Below are positions 50,896-63,607 of a stretch of DNA of 64,000 bases, one piece after another. The number at the start of each line of letters is the position of its first letter. The first letter of the stretch is position 1. Below the pieces are notes generated by a model, which worked only from the letters and a program-made list of their open reading frames with translations, was not told the DNA's origin and made no database searches. Both the position numbers and the translations under genes were made by a program. This DNA comes from Trichoplax sp. H2 (Eukaryota > Placozoa > Uniplacotomia > Trichoplacea), in the NCBI GenBank assembly GCA_003344405.1, contig NOWV01000030.1, forward strand, positions 124,001-188,000, written 5' to 3'.

Positions 50896-53800
50896 ATGAA
50901 CATGTCGCAGGTAAATTTGGATTCATCTGCTAGGGATTGCATCCAATATGATCGCAAGGCGATGACCTCCATTCTAGTCGAACTTTAATGTATGAAAAAA
51001 AAAAAATTGCCTGATTTTATTGTTGTTGTTGTATCGTGCTTGTTGTAGGCAAATGTATCTGAGACTTCGATGACTTTCGGCCCGGAATGGTAAGTCTGTA
51101 TTGATTGCGTAGCGTAGGTCAATGAGCAAGCACAAAATTGTCAAAATCCCATGCCTAGTTCAACACCAATACTATCTACTGTTAACAGTCGAGCACAACA
51201 TACTACCATAATAGGAAATCATCCGCACAACATTGCATCGCCAAGCAAGCATCCTGATTTGTTGTCAAAGGTCGCCACTACACTGTAGTATTGACTTGAG
51301 AACAGAGCGCTACAATGTAAGCAACCACGGTACCGTTCATCATGTGTCCATCATTGGACGACTTTTCCATGCTGATCATAACTGGATCCTCAGCAAAGTA
51401 TTTCATTCACTCACTTTGGTACCCCCCCCGATTGAAGATCATCAGCTTTCAATTTTAGTATTGACATCATGGAACCGATACTGCTTCATCAACAAACTTG
51501 CTGTCGAGATGAATAGACGCATGGACTAGATGTGTTGTCCAATAACACTGGTCTACTACCGTACGGCTTCCATAAATCGAGCGAAATGACTCCATGAACC
51601 ATGTCAATACAGTACGAGAACATGGCATGTTGTTCTACAATTAGTGTATACTTACATCGTACTCCAGTGACTAGCATTTAAAGCAACCATACAGTCGTAA
51701 GATATTTGGCGCACTATGCATAACAGCAGTCCTTAATAAAGTAGCATTCGACTCAACCTTCCTTGCTAACTCGTTCCATTCCATTTTACTTGGAATATCA
51801 AAAATAAAAGCCAAACTTTGTACAATCGTAGCGATCCAAGCCTATTCAAGGTGATCGGCACACGATTAAACAGTTTCCTGATTTCCATCGTTGCTCCTTT
51901 TAGTTTACACTCGATCCTACGTTGTTTACAGTACTATAGACAAGACTTGCTGTTAACAAGCCGACTTGAAGGATAGCGTTTTGGTACTGATACTGTCCAG
52001 GTGTAGAATAGACTAGACTGATGAACTTTTTCCTGTCCCACGTCCATACTCTCTACCCTTGTAACATAGTTTCCATACCCTGATTACAGCCTAGTGTAGC
52101 CCTAGACGCGATCTCCAAGTACCAGACATTATTCGCACACTGTATCATGTTGTCATCATGCTAGAGCTAAAATGCGCCTTGCAATGCTCATTTTTCAATC
52201 TTTTCCCCTTGAAATCATTTCATTCAGCATTCAATCAAGTTCAATACTGATGATTTAAAGTTATCGTTGTCCTATACCATCCTCGATAATGTACTTCATC
52301 AAGGGAGAGATGTCCGTTGACTGCAGTGCATTCCTGTACGACGCATACGTTGACAAATGCCCTAGAGGTTGTAAGACTGATCGAGTATTAGTCTTTTTTT
52401 TTTCCCCCCTTTGGCTATTATTCAAAATGGATCGTATATCAGTCCCTTGCGATCCACTTTACCTCTCCTTCTACTGTAGTCATCATGCAATTTCAACTCC
52501 ACTGTAAAACTTGGATCTTCCATTGCGTCTTCGTTTCAGCTAGCGTAGGACATTGTTGTTGTTGTCAAAATTGAACGTTGTAAATGGATGGTTGTTAGTC
52601 AAGCCGTTGGGATGAGTGAAATCGGCCATTCCTAACATGGAGTATAAAGTAGATATCCTTGTAAAACGGCGACGTTAAGGTCAATGGATCAGATTTTAGT
52701 ATAAACGACACTGGTTCAATTTAACAATTCTTCTCTTTGCACTTATCCCCACTTGGTACTAGTTTTGAAAACAGTGGTCAATCAAATTAGTTTATGATAA
52801 GCAAAGCGATGCGATGTTGTAAAGCCAAGCGTAAGCAATGGAGAGTCAACAGTCATAAACTTACAGCAATACTGTCCTCCACGTTGAACCGCTATGTAAT
52901 GTGTATAGTAGACGTACTGCAAAAGATCAAACTCTACAATCCTTCCCCAATGAGTCCAATAAATCTTTGCTACTACAGAGATAACAATGGAAAGGAGTTC
53001 ATTTTAGAATATTTTGGGGGTCTCAAACTTGTACAGTGGAAGTTTTATTTACAATGTCACCAATTCCTATCAAAATGTTACTGTATTACAATTTTGCGAC
53101 TTGGCCAGGATATCGCATAGTGACAGTACTGTCCTGGTCCAATCGTAAACTACAAACCAATGAAAACGGATTCTACTGGCAATCTTCTTTGGATAGTCGT
53201 AAATCAATTTCACTATTCTCTTACGCTTCAAAATCGATCCCTTTTAAATCAACGTCAACGGATATTCTACAGTACTCGATACAGCTTGTATATAATGTAC
53301 TATATATTTATCGACAACATATACAATACGCGCTGATGCAATTTTAGACTAATGAAGAAACGTAGTCAAAATCAATTTTGACCGGGGTAGGCCAGGGCTA
53401 TGTATGAACATGTCATGACTCTTTGAAGTTGGCTTTCCATTGGATATCATGGATAAAAATGTTCAGTTGTACATGCAATTACTCACACTACTGTAGCATG
53501 CCATTGTCAATGTCTTGGGCGTTGTTAATCCATTTATCTTTACGCAATATAGATCTTAAGTGTACTTTAGGCTTCATCTTAATCGACATTGTCATTTTTG
53601 TACAAGAATTTTACATCCATTTTTTCCCTCACCGGTAACACAATTAATGAACAATTTTACCTTCCATTCAGTCTTAATCATTTTTGTCTTACAAAGAAAA
53701 AATTGCAAAAGTTAAAAGGTTAAGATAGAGGAATAGAGCGAATGGGTAAAAGTCCTGCATGATGAAAGACAGTGTGATATCAATTTCTTCCTTTGTAGCT

Positions 53801-56800
53801 CTCTTTCAAAACTACTTTTCTCCTAATTTTGGCCATTCTACGATACAGTCTTATTCATGAGTTGACATTTTACTACATCGTCTATAATCCTGATAGAAAA
53901 AGTGAAAGTCTAAAATACTACTTCAGTGTTGTTTAGAATACAGAGAAAAGACTTTGGACGTTAAGTCAATACTGGCTACAATCATGGCTTAGGCTTTTCT
54001 ATCCAATGAGAAATGAATAATCTATTTTTCTGCCGATACTAAGATTACTAAAGGCTAAATAATCTATCGCATTGTATCTTACTACCTAATAGAAAGTTTT
54101 TTTTGAAATTCATGTTATGATACGTCTAGATACAACAGAATGGACCAAATTAAGATGTATATGCATACTACAGTACTACACAAACTTCAACAAGTTTAGG
54201 AATGATAGAGCAGTACTGTACAGGATTTAATCAATCATACCAAGGACTATTCCTCCTAGTGGTCCTTGATGATAAATATTGACGTAGAAGATAATATTTC
54301 ATGATTGTGTGTAAAGTATATGCTGCTAGTGCATATAGCTGGACTTTACATAGTCGTCTTTCGTCTTCTTAACTACGATTCTGTGCTAATACGTCATTGA
54401 AACAAAAATGAATACTGTACAATAGTTATCTTGTTGTATTTATTGAACGGTGTAATAGAGAGCGTAGCAGTGACCTTCTGGGCAATATAGAACTAGTGGA
54501 AGGTTTCGACAGCTCTCGCTATTCTTATTTTTTACACCGGTATATTTCTATAGTGTATATCTGTAAATTTGTAGCTTTGCTCCTTGCGCTGTATGGATAC
54601 GTATTAGTATTGCAAAGTTCAAAGAATTGATATGATTTCTGAACATCATCACTAGGCTAAAAAATGATCATAATTTAAAATCAATTTACACTTAACGTAC
54701 AATTATCACGACTGTGTTGACAGCGATATTATTGCACTTACGTAGATATCTCTTCATACCCTTCCTACTATATACGATATACCAATATAATGTATACTAG
54801 TACAGTGTAGACTAGGATATACAGAAATGGTGCAATTTATTTTTTATCACGTTAGGCTGAATACTTGTATTATGATTCGCTCGCGATCATGTCATCATAA
54901 AATTGATTATCCTGTCCTTTCATTCCATTACTTGATTAAGTGAAACTGAAACCAACGCCCTATGAACGTAAAATTCGTCCTTATTGCATACAGTAGGCAA
55001 TAATCAAGAGATATCCACACATAATAAAATTACTATTATTAAATTTGTCTTTTAGGTAACTTATGTAAATCGTGCCAATGTCATCATGTTAGCTTGACAC
55101 ATGTTTAATTACTTAGAATAGTATCGATGACACACAATACAAGATCGAATAGATATAGCTATAATACCATCTTGCAGGATTGAATGTTAGCTTACTGTTA
55201 AGGCTATCATTTTATCGAGAAGGAATACGCATTAGTTAATTTGAAACTCAAGATTAGGACCAGATATTACTATCAATATTGTCGTAGTTAATTATTGAGG
55301 ACATGTAGATTTCTCTAGAACGTTTCATGTAAATTGTAGTACCTCCATGTAGTCTTATTTGGATTTAATATCTGAGCAGACAACGATAATATTGTCATGT
55401 AAAAAATTCTTAGGTAGCATATTTATTCATGGCGTATAAAACTTATAATTATACGAATACGATAGAGTATAGGATCGTTTGCTTCGCCTTTTTTTCTCTT
55501 CTACTTGTAATAATGATTAAAATCGTAGAGAATTATATCTTACAAATTATATCAGATTGATTAACCTTTATCCTAAGATTGTTTATAATAAATGGATAAC
55601 GCTGTACATCTAACGTTACGTTGTTTTCCATATCAATTTTATGTGCTCTAGTTTAATTGTTTTCCTTGCATTTCTTAGGCTACGAAATTTACCTTTAACA
55701 GGCGGTGGCGGGCTAAATATAACTTCACCACCTCGCTCACCGATTTTTGTAGAACAAGAGAGTGGTAAAATAGTTTATAATAAAGAAGAATTAATACAAT
55801 ATTATAAGAAGGTAAAAGACATCCCACGAGTATTAGAGAAATGCCCGGTACTATTACATCCAGAACCGCTATTACCCATGACTATGATACCTCTATCTGA
55901 AGAAGAGCAGCGTAATGCTGCAAGCGTTAATAGTGCCGTAGCACTCAGAATGACTGGTCGTGGCGGTAGCCATCCTCGTGGGCGCGGTAGTGTCAGAGGA
56001 AGAGGTAACTTTCATTACTTTTATCGCAAGACATGAAATTCAATGACTGCTATAGTAATAGGCTACTTTATATGCTTCAAATTGCGTAATATCTACAATT
56101 TTTTAAACCAATAATCTACTAAAGATGTAGTATGCACATATCTGCTCTCGATACTGTTTTGTTATCACTTAATTCTCAATTTTTAGATCAATACCGTTGT
56201 ATACGTACTGTATATATATTATACACTTATACAGTATATGTACCGTACCATACATAGATTGGTTAATAAATTTCGACATTTTTGAATAGATTTTTAATTT
56301 TAGTAAAGTTCTTATCCATACAGTATTATAACACGTTAGTATTTTACTTGATGTTATTAAGCTATAGTAAAATCTTCCTTTTCCGGTTTTGTTTTTGTTT
56401 CAGGTCGAGGTCGTGGTGATGCTTATTATATACGCACTGGTAGCGATGACGGTAACACCAGCGGACATCCTACTTTTACACGAAGTCGTAGTGGTGAAGG
56501 CAAATCATCCTGGGATATTGAAAGGTAAGAGATTTTATTGGCATTATGATTAAATATTATACGTAGTTGTAGTTAATATAAATTAATTTAGTACATGATT
56601 TTACATAAGTATTATATACATGTATAATTTGATAGATCAGATCATCAGATATTTTTATTCGTGAAATCTTGTAAGGCTATTGTTGATTGTTTTAGTCATA
56701 GCCCTATACTTTCGATATCAACAGCTATAAATAAATTGATCAAATCACTGTAACAATTGACTTTTTATATTATTATTGCCCGCCTTTATTCCATATGTCA

Positions 56801-59800
56801 CAAGTCCACGAGATGGTAAGTCTTTTCTATTGTAAGCAATAGAAATTTGTAATAAATTAGTGATGTAGTGAGTGTGTTATGCTTGGAATCATTTTAGTGC
56901 ATTGTCACATTCATACAGTACTATTGATATTAGATACATAATAATTTTCATTGTAATCTTTAGGTCAAAATAAACAAGAAAATAATCGGCCAGTAAAAAA
57001 TAGCTGGAGATCTGAAAGCTTAACTTCAGAAGATGACAATGGATGGAAATTTGCTGGTCGAGGCAATAATCCAAATAAGTCTCCACGTGTACTAACTGGT
57101 AGTGGCAACTGGAGAAGTAGTAGTTCAGGTATTTAGTTATTACAAATTTTGATTGATAATTTTTCTGACAAAAATTTCCGCTGAAATTAATTGTACGTGC
57201 AACCAGTATTGTATTAATTAAGATTAAGATAATAATTGTTAACATCAAGTGTGCATATCTAAACAAAAACGAAAAGTACTTAACAGTAGACATTTTTAGA
57301 ATCAAGAACATGGAATAGTAGGACAAATTACCAACAAAAAAATCACTACAGTAATGATGATTCGTATGATTTACCGGAATGGAGCCAGGATGGCGTTGAC
57401 GACATTATTGGAACTTTCGATGGTTCTGGGGCATTTTGCTCTCAAAAGGTATCGAAGAAATTATAGATAGGATTTAATTTCTTCTTACTAAGGCTTAAAA
57501 CTCTATCTTCAGATGGAAAGTGGTGAAATAGAAACATTCGAGAGTGATAATAAGAGTGGTATACAAGTTGAAGCGGAAGAAAATTCAACGGTATAAGCTA
57601 AAAATTTTAGACCGTGTGTAGTTTATTTCATCTAAGAATATTGAAGTCCGTCGTTGATATCAATCATGTACCATTAGTTCTACCATGAATACATTGTATG
57701 TTCCATTTATCGCTCTAACTGTGTACTTTTCTTTGTATTTTATAATGCAGACAAATGATATCAAAGAATCTGATAGGCAACAAGGAGTAGTAGATGGATT
57801 AGGTATTTAGCAAGATATAATAAAAATAGATATGATAATAAACTAAATGTAATGTATCGTTTAAAAATGATAGTTTGAACCAATATTAAAAATTTAATAT
57901 ATTTTCGGATGGTTATGGTTGTTAGAATACGTTGCTCCTGTTCGTGACGATTTAAGATCGACCGTAAAAGATAATGTTAGTGCAACAATAGATGATAACA
58001 AAGATTTAGAAGAACATCTACCTGAATCTCTTCGCTTAGCAATAAGTGACGATCAGCTGCCGGAATCTTTACGTAATGTTATCGAACAACTAGATACAGA
58101 ATCATGTAGTGCGAAAACGACAGATAATGTTCGTGAAATTTTTTCAAGTTGATATTCTCGAACGTTAGCCCATGAATCTCCACCTTTATAATTCATATTT
58201 ATTACCTATAGCATCAACAACAAGTTGTAGATAATAATGCAAGCAGGAATGATATGTCGGTCAGTTTGCAATTGTGACATAATAGATTTTTTAAATTTTT
58301 GATACGGAGTTCGTAACGTTACATTCTAAATTGTGTAGATGAGGATAGATAATATGGGGAAAGATGGTAACTTAGTAAGTGAAGATGAAAAATGGCTTTA
58401 TCAGGATCCTCAGGGCAAATTACAAGGTAGATTTTATTGTAAATTGAATGAGGTAAATGCTTAGTTGGTGGTTTGACGTAATCAACCTTATCCATTAGGC
58501 CCATTTGGAAATAATGAAATGCTAGAGTGGTTAAAAGCGGGATTCTTCGCTCCTAATTTGCCAGTCAAAAGAGCATGTGATGACTATTTATTGCCTTTAG
58601 GTTGGTTCTCATCTGTAATCGAGTTAGCAATTAGTTTCTTATGTTAACTTTTATTCTCTAAAAGTAATCTATAATACTTACAGGGAAGGTTATTAGAATT
58701 TGGAAGAGGATTCCTTTCCAACCTGGTCCTGCGCCTCCTCCATTCAAGGTATCTTAAATTTATTCAATTTGATACCACAACCTTTTATATTTGATATATA
58801 GGATATTCTTGCTTTCCATAAATTGCTTAAATATGCGTCAATCTATAGATCAGTCAAGAACAAGTTATACAACATCAGCAGTATCAACAACCACAACATC
58901 AACAGTCCCAGCACCAACATCAACAATCTCAACATCAACAATCACAACATCAACAACAACAACAAATGGCTGCTATGGCTGCTGCAAAGGAACAGCGACT
59001 ATTTTTACAAAGACAATTAATGGCCCAGAAGTTGATGCAGCAGCAACAACAACAGCATATGTATCAACATCAAATGATGTTATATATGCAACAGATGCAT
59101 CTCCAACAACAGCAAATGTCTCCAGAGGCATTAAATATGGCTTTACAACAAAATTCACAGAACCCTACAACTGTTGAATCTGAATCTGATAATCGAATGG
59201 AATCTCACGAAAGTAATACAAATCAACAAAAACCGAAATCGGGTATTGAACGAAGTGACGTTACACGCTATTGTATTGTGTAATTTAGACCAGTATCTAA
59301 TTAAAATTGCTTTTAATAATAGCATGGAATATGACTCAAGTTAAACCAGCTGATGCTTGGAACGGATCTGAAAGGTACCGTAATGTATCTTGGTCAATCA
59401 CATATTTTGATTATTGATTTTTAGTACGAATATTTGTAAAAATATCATTATTATGCATAGTAACCAAAGTGAACATAAAGTACCGGATAATCAGGTATTA
59501 GACACAACCATTACTGTTGCATACAGATCTAAGGGAATCTGTTCGTTTTATCCGTAATAACAAGACGCTGTACAGTATATTGTTAGCAGAAATTGACAGC
59601 CGTTTATAATACTACAGGATCAACCAGTATCTATATCACAGTCTCAACTAGAAGAGGAGTGGGTAAAGAATGCAGAAGGACGCAGAGAAAAGCAAACTCA
59701 GCCAAATATGGCAATTCTTGAGGAGAGTCAGTCACTAGCGAAACAACATCAACAGCTTCAATCTGCAGCAAGCTCTGCGAGACAAGCTTCAATTAATATG

Positions 59801-61719
59801 AACATTAGTCATGAACAATGGAAAATGACTTCTGCCACTTCTCCAGTTTCCTTAGCGCAAATACAAGCCGAAGAAGCTAGGCGAATAGCTGAAGAACAGG
59901 TACATAATTGAATTACAGGTTTCACTAGACTTTATGAAATCTTATAATTGGAATATTCGTATTTAACAGCGACTACGCCAGCAGCAAGTGCATCTACAGC
60001 AACAGCAAACTGATCAAAATAGAAGTTTTGTTGGAAATTGGGTTTCTAATTCTCGGTAAGTAGTGTGTACCCATTCTTTACTTTTTCATAATAACAAAAT
60101 TATCAATGCTTTATTATATATTTTTTTGCTGGATTATAATTATATCAAATATACTAGCAGCAGTAGTGATGGAATGTCGAATAGTCCGATATCTTTGGTT
60201 GATATCCAAAAGGAGCAATCGTCGCGAAATGAAGAAAAATTACGACAACAACAAATGGTAATAAAGTAGTATTTTATATGATTGTTGATTTATCTTACTA
60301 AACTCATTGCTATCTATTTGCGTATCAGCAGACATCTGTTTCCTCTAACGTGACCCGGACGTCTGGCTGGGGATCATCACCAATGGTCCATCAGAATGTT
60401 AAAGTTCAACCTACATCAGGCAACAGTGGTCCAATAAACTCGGGCTTACTTGGTCAGGTTATTTCGTCAAGAGGATTAACTAACGAAACCGTAAAAACAC
60501 GCAATCCTTTGGATGAAACGACATTAGTTAATCGTCCAAATCCCTCTCTTCAATCATTTTTTCACCCTGATATTTCTAATAAGTTAGTTTTTAATTACTG
60601 TAAATGTGCTTCATGTTGAAATAATTTGAAAATGTTTAAATACATCAAAATATTTTTCTGTTCTAGATCTGCATTTCCAGAACTTTCAACCAACAAACAA
60701 GGTGTAAAAACTTCTCAAGAGAGGGTAATGACATCTTGCAACTTATTTCATTGAATATTTGTAAATGTGAAATGTAACGTTTCTGCTTTAATGTCAGGGT
60801 GATGTTACTCGAGGCTCTAATACAGCTTATAATCCAGAAAATGCATTGATTCAATGGTGTGAAAGACGTTTAGCTGGAATTGAAACAACTATTGATAGTA
60901 TGTGTATTATCATATTATAACCGTTATCGAATAATTTGTATATCCTTCATACTTTATTATGTTACTGAAACAAGCTACCGGCCAGTAGTATAATGAACTT
61001 TCAAAGTTACGGATTCATTCCTATAATATTTTTTTTTCACATAGTCCCGACATTCGCTAGATTCATTTCATCTTTAGGATCTCCTGCCGAGGTATTTACG
61101 TTGCGATACTTAATAGTAACGATGTATTAGTATTTTATCGTATCTTGTATCATCTAACTAATACCACTTTATCGGAAGGTTCGCGATTATCTTAAGATGT
61201 ATTTGGGAAGTACAGAAGAAGTAAAGAATTTTTTCAATGACTATGTTAGGAAAAGACGGGAATGTGAATCGGTTAGAATTATTCATGTTGTATTTTTTGA
61301 TCGATATTTTTTTAACACACTAAGTATGCTTTTCATATTAAAAGCAGCAATTTCCAAAAGCCTCACCTGGTAACATGAAAGAAACAACTACAGATATGGA
61401 GCCATCAGTAAGGAGTGAAACTCGCGAGGAATCACAAGTCGAGGTTAATTAAGAGAAAGCGTATTTATTTGTATGACTGATCAGTCAGATAGCAATTTTA
61501 TAAAATTTGATTAACAAATCTCTTTCCTTGGACATTCAGGCAAACGAATCACCATCGCCAACATCTAAAAGTAACAACTCTAGTAATGCCAATAATTCGA
61601 ATAAGAAAAAAAAGAAAAGGATGCAAAAAGTTGATCCAAGTATATTAGGTTTTAGCGGCAGTTCAGGAGATCGAATTAATCAAGGTGCCATCCAGTCATT
61701 GCGTGATGTGGAATATTAA
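50896..61719 (+). CDS. GIGYF (GRB10-interacting GYF-domain) translational repressor, 27 exons, about 1079 aa
   Basis: A cytoplasmic scaffold that partners 4EHP (eIF4E2) in translational repression. Exons: 50896-50910, 51049-51089, 55679-56004, 56404-56524, 56805-56815, 56964-57128, 57300-57448, 57513-57590, 57751-57802, 57926-58128, 58212-58259, 58339-58426, 58499-58600, 58684-58748, 58849-59242, 59323-59374, 59461-59494, 59618-59899, 59970-60055, 60158-60257, 60329-60582, 60667-60724, 60798-60897, 61045-61091, 61179-61271, 61348-61443, 61540-61719. The frame closes exactly. Landmarks: FGPEWLRNL and SPPRSP near the N-terminus, a 4EHP-binding Y52-x4-L57-I58, an RG-rich stretch (about 117-133), LPEW and GTFDGSGAF, the GYF domain (about 421-480; KWLYQDPQGKLQGPF, AGFF), then PGPAPPP, a Gln/His-rich tract (about 493-570) and a lysine-rich C-terminus with DPSILGF. 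The exon 10 donor and the first exon are less certain; an in-frame ATG at 51,070 is an alternative start. Human GIGYF1/2 split later, so no symbol is given. Confidence 0.95.
51090..55678 (+). other. GIGYF intron 2 (4.6 kb)
   Basis: The largest intron in the window. It holds several frames of 60-108 codons (for example 51,233-51,529, 52,794-53,120 and 53,036-53,347) that overlap each other, lack recognised domains and show no splice linkage to conserved protein, so I treat them as chance. A poly-C run (51,421) and scattered TACTGTAC words are present. No nested gene or transposon could be demonstrated. Confidence 0.5.
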
Positions 61720-62278
61720 TATTGCAATTATCATGCTATCATCATTAAATATTTTACAGATAGCTTACTACATTTTCATTCAATTCATAATTCTTATCCA
61801 TCAATAATTAAGCCTTATCGTATCATATTAATGATAACGTATGAATTGAATTCTGATCTATCTAATACGAGCGAACGGCACTTCTTAACAAGATAAAACT
61901 TTACAGCTAGTATCAGCCGCAAGAGCAATAAAATGTTGTATATATAATAAATATATATATACAGGATCTGTAAACAAATTTACATAAGACAACATCATTT
62001 CTACAAGTTAAACTATTCAATAAACATATTAGTTGATTTACATTTCATGCTGTTGGATGATTATCGATATTTGGCAATACTCATTTCAGATTGCTATTTA
62101 ATAGGCTAGAGTAAGTCCATCAACAAAAGCAGTTATTTCTTGTATATTTAATATACAGTATAAGTGAGCTGGTGTATAGATTATACGTTAGTCTTTAAAG
62201 TAAATGTAAGCTGTGCCGATCACCAATTTAGCAGTCTTAAACACAACCATATTGTAAATTGGGGTTTTCACCTAATGA
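61720..62278. other. Tail-to-tail intergenic region, GIGYF / ANKRD49-like
   Basis: Convergent 3' flanks, AT-rich, with an AATAAA at about 62,021 that could end the GIGYF mRNA and an ATATATATAC run near 61,952. No gene was recognised. Confidence 0.5.
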
Positions 62279-63607
62279 CTATGATGTCTTTGACAATCGA
62301 AATTGTTTAAATGATACTTTGATACTATCATCTGTCAACTCAAATAAGGCTGCATTTGGACCAGACCTTAAAGCAATTGCTTCTGCTGATTCTTGGCAGC
62401 TATTGATTGCTCGACTATCACATAAGCTCACTTTATTTAATAATAACATTTCGATAGTAGAACGCGCTTCACCTTGCCCTCTTGATGCAAGATGCAACGG
62501 AGTTTGACCACTTCCAGTCTTTGCGTTGATATCAGCGCCAGCTTGTAATAGCAGTGAAGCGATATCAGTATGAAACCAGTGACAAGCGCAATGCAATGGT
62601 TGCCAGCCATCATTGGTCTCAGCTGAGACATTTGCACCTCGTTTAATTAACATCTCAACTATTTTGATACCGCTATGATTTCCTGCAGCTCGATGTAACG
62701 CTGTGTAACTAGCAATGAAAATAAAATTAAAGTTCGTTGTTAGTTTATTAGGTCAACTATGAAGTTAGTACGAATTTTAGTTTTGCTATTCTTAAGTTTT
62801 CATGGACTCTTTACCCACTGTAATTGACATAAATCAAGGTGAAAGTATTGTACAGCATATAAAGAAGGTAGTTTTTTTTGGTGTTAATCTATTTTATATT
62901 CGTATTCTATTCATTAGTTATAATCATTCAATTTAAAATACTGTAAATACAATTAGGATTTAATATTTTTGATAGAAACAAATCCTATCTTGATTGTTTC
63001 CTTTTACAATATTCAAACAATCAATGCTATAAGTCTATTAGTAATTAGGCAAGTCTTACCCATCACTATCCGTATAGTGTATGATATCGTTACATCGATC
63101 GAGTAGTTTTTGCACTAAACTTTGATTAGCATATTCCGCTGAAGTTAATAAATAGTTTCCAAGTCGGTCATTTAAATTGGTATCTTCAGGACATTGTCCT
63201 TGATCGATTTCGTTGAGAAGTTGATTGATGCAATTTACAGTATCTTCACTCATGAATTCATCTTGATCATCATAATTTGAGCTACTATCTGGATATTGTT
63301 TAGACGTCGAATGCATGTTGAGTAAAGAGGAAGTATTGGTCTGATTGAAGGGATAACGATGCTGTGAGTATTGGGTATTATTTATCTTTAAAATATCACC
63401 AGGTACGAATCCATCTTGCATCGTTAAGAGTTGAGAAACAAGTCGTTCATGTTCAACTTGCTCCTCTGTATTAATATGATCTTCGTCATTAACTGTCTCC
63501 ACAGCAACGTTACTATTCCCTTCATTTCGAACATGTAATACTGGATTATTGGATTGATCGTTTCGATGTAGATTTGATTGACTGTCGTGGCTATCCAATG
63601 AATCCAT
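62279..63607 (-). CDS. ANKRD49-like ankyrin-repeat protein, 2 exons, 325 aa
   Basis: A small ankyrin-repeat protein, probably a protein-interaction adaptor; in mammals ANKRD49 is nuclear and linked to spermatogenesis. Exons: 63607-63060 and 62708-62279, joined in phase 2 so that Gly183 spans the junction. Residues 1-135 are acidic, polar and low in complexity, with FVPGDILK in the middle. From about 150 onward come ankyrin repeats: YTALHRAAGNHSG, then DGWQPLHCACHW, then GQTPLHLASRG. The repeats are followed by a C-terminal segment with IALRSGPNAALFEL. Order and spacing match ANKRD49 (human 239 aa). This protein is longer mainly through its N-terminus. The start is the first ATG of the long open exon and no in-frame upstream ATG was seen. 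Confidence 0.88.

Noticed and set aside
52794-53347. Two overlapping plus-strand frames (108 and 103 codons) in GIGYF intron 2, considered as a transposase relic
   Set aside because: No catalytic DDE/D spacing, zinc-finger pattern or terminal inverted repeats could be seen.
57010-57326. 145-codon minus-strand frame opposite GIGYF exons 6 and 7
   Set aside because: It is antisense to exons that join in the conserved GIGYF frame, and shows no domain.
58791-59177. Thr/Ser-rich 128-codon frame and Asn-rich 65-codon frame
   Set aside because: Out-of-frame readings of the CAA/CAT repeat in GIGYF exon 15; the Gln frame joins perfectly to both neighbouring exons.
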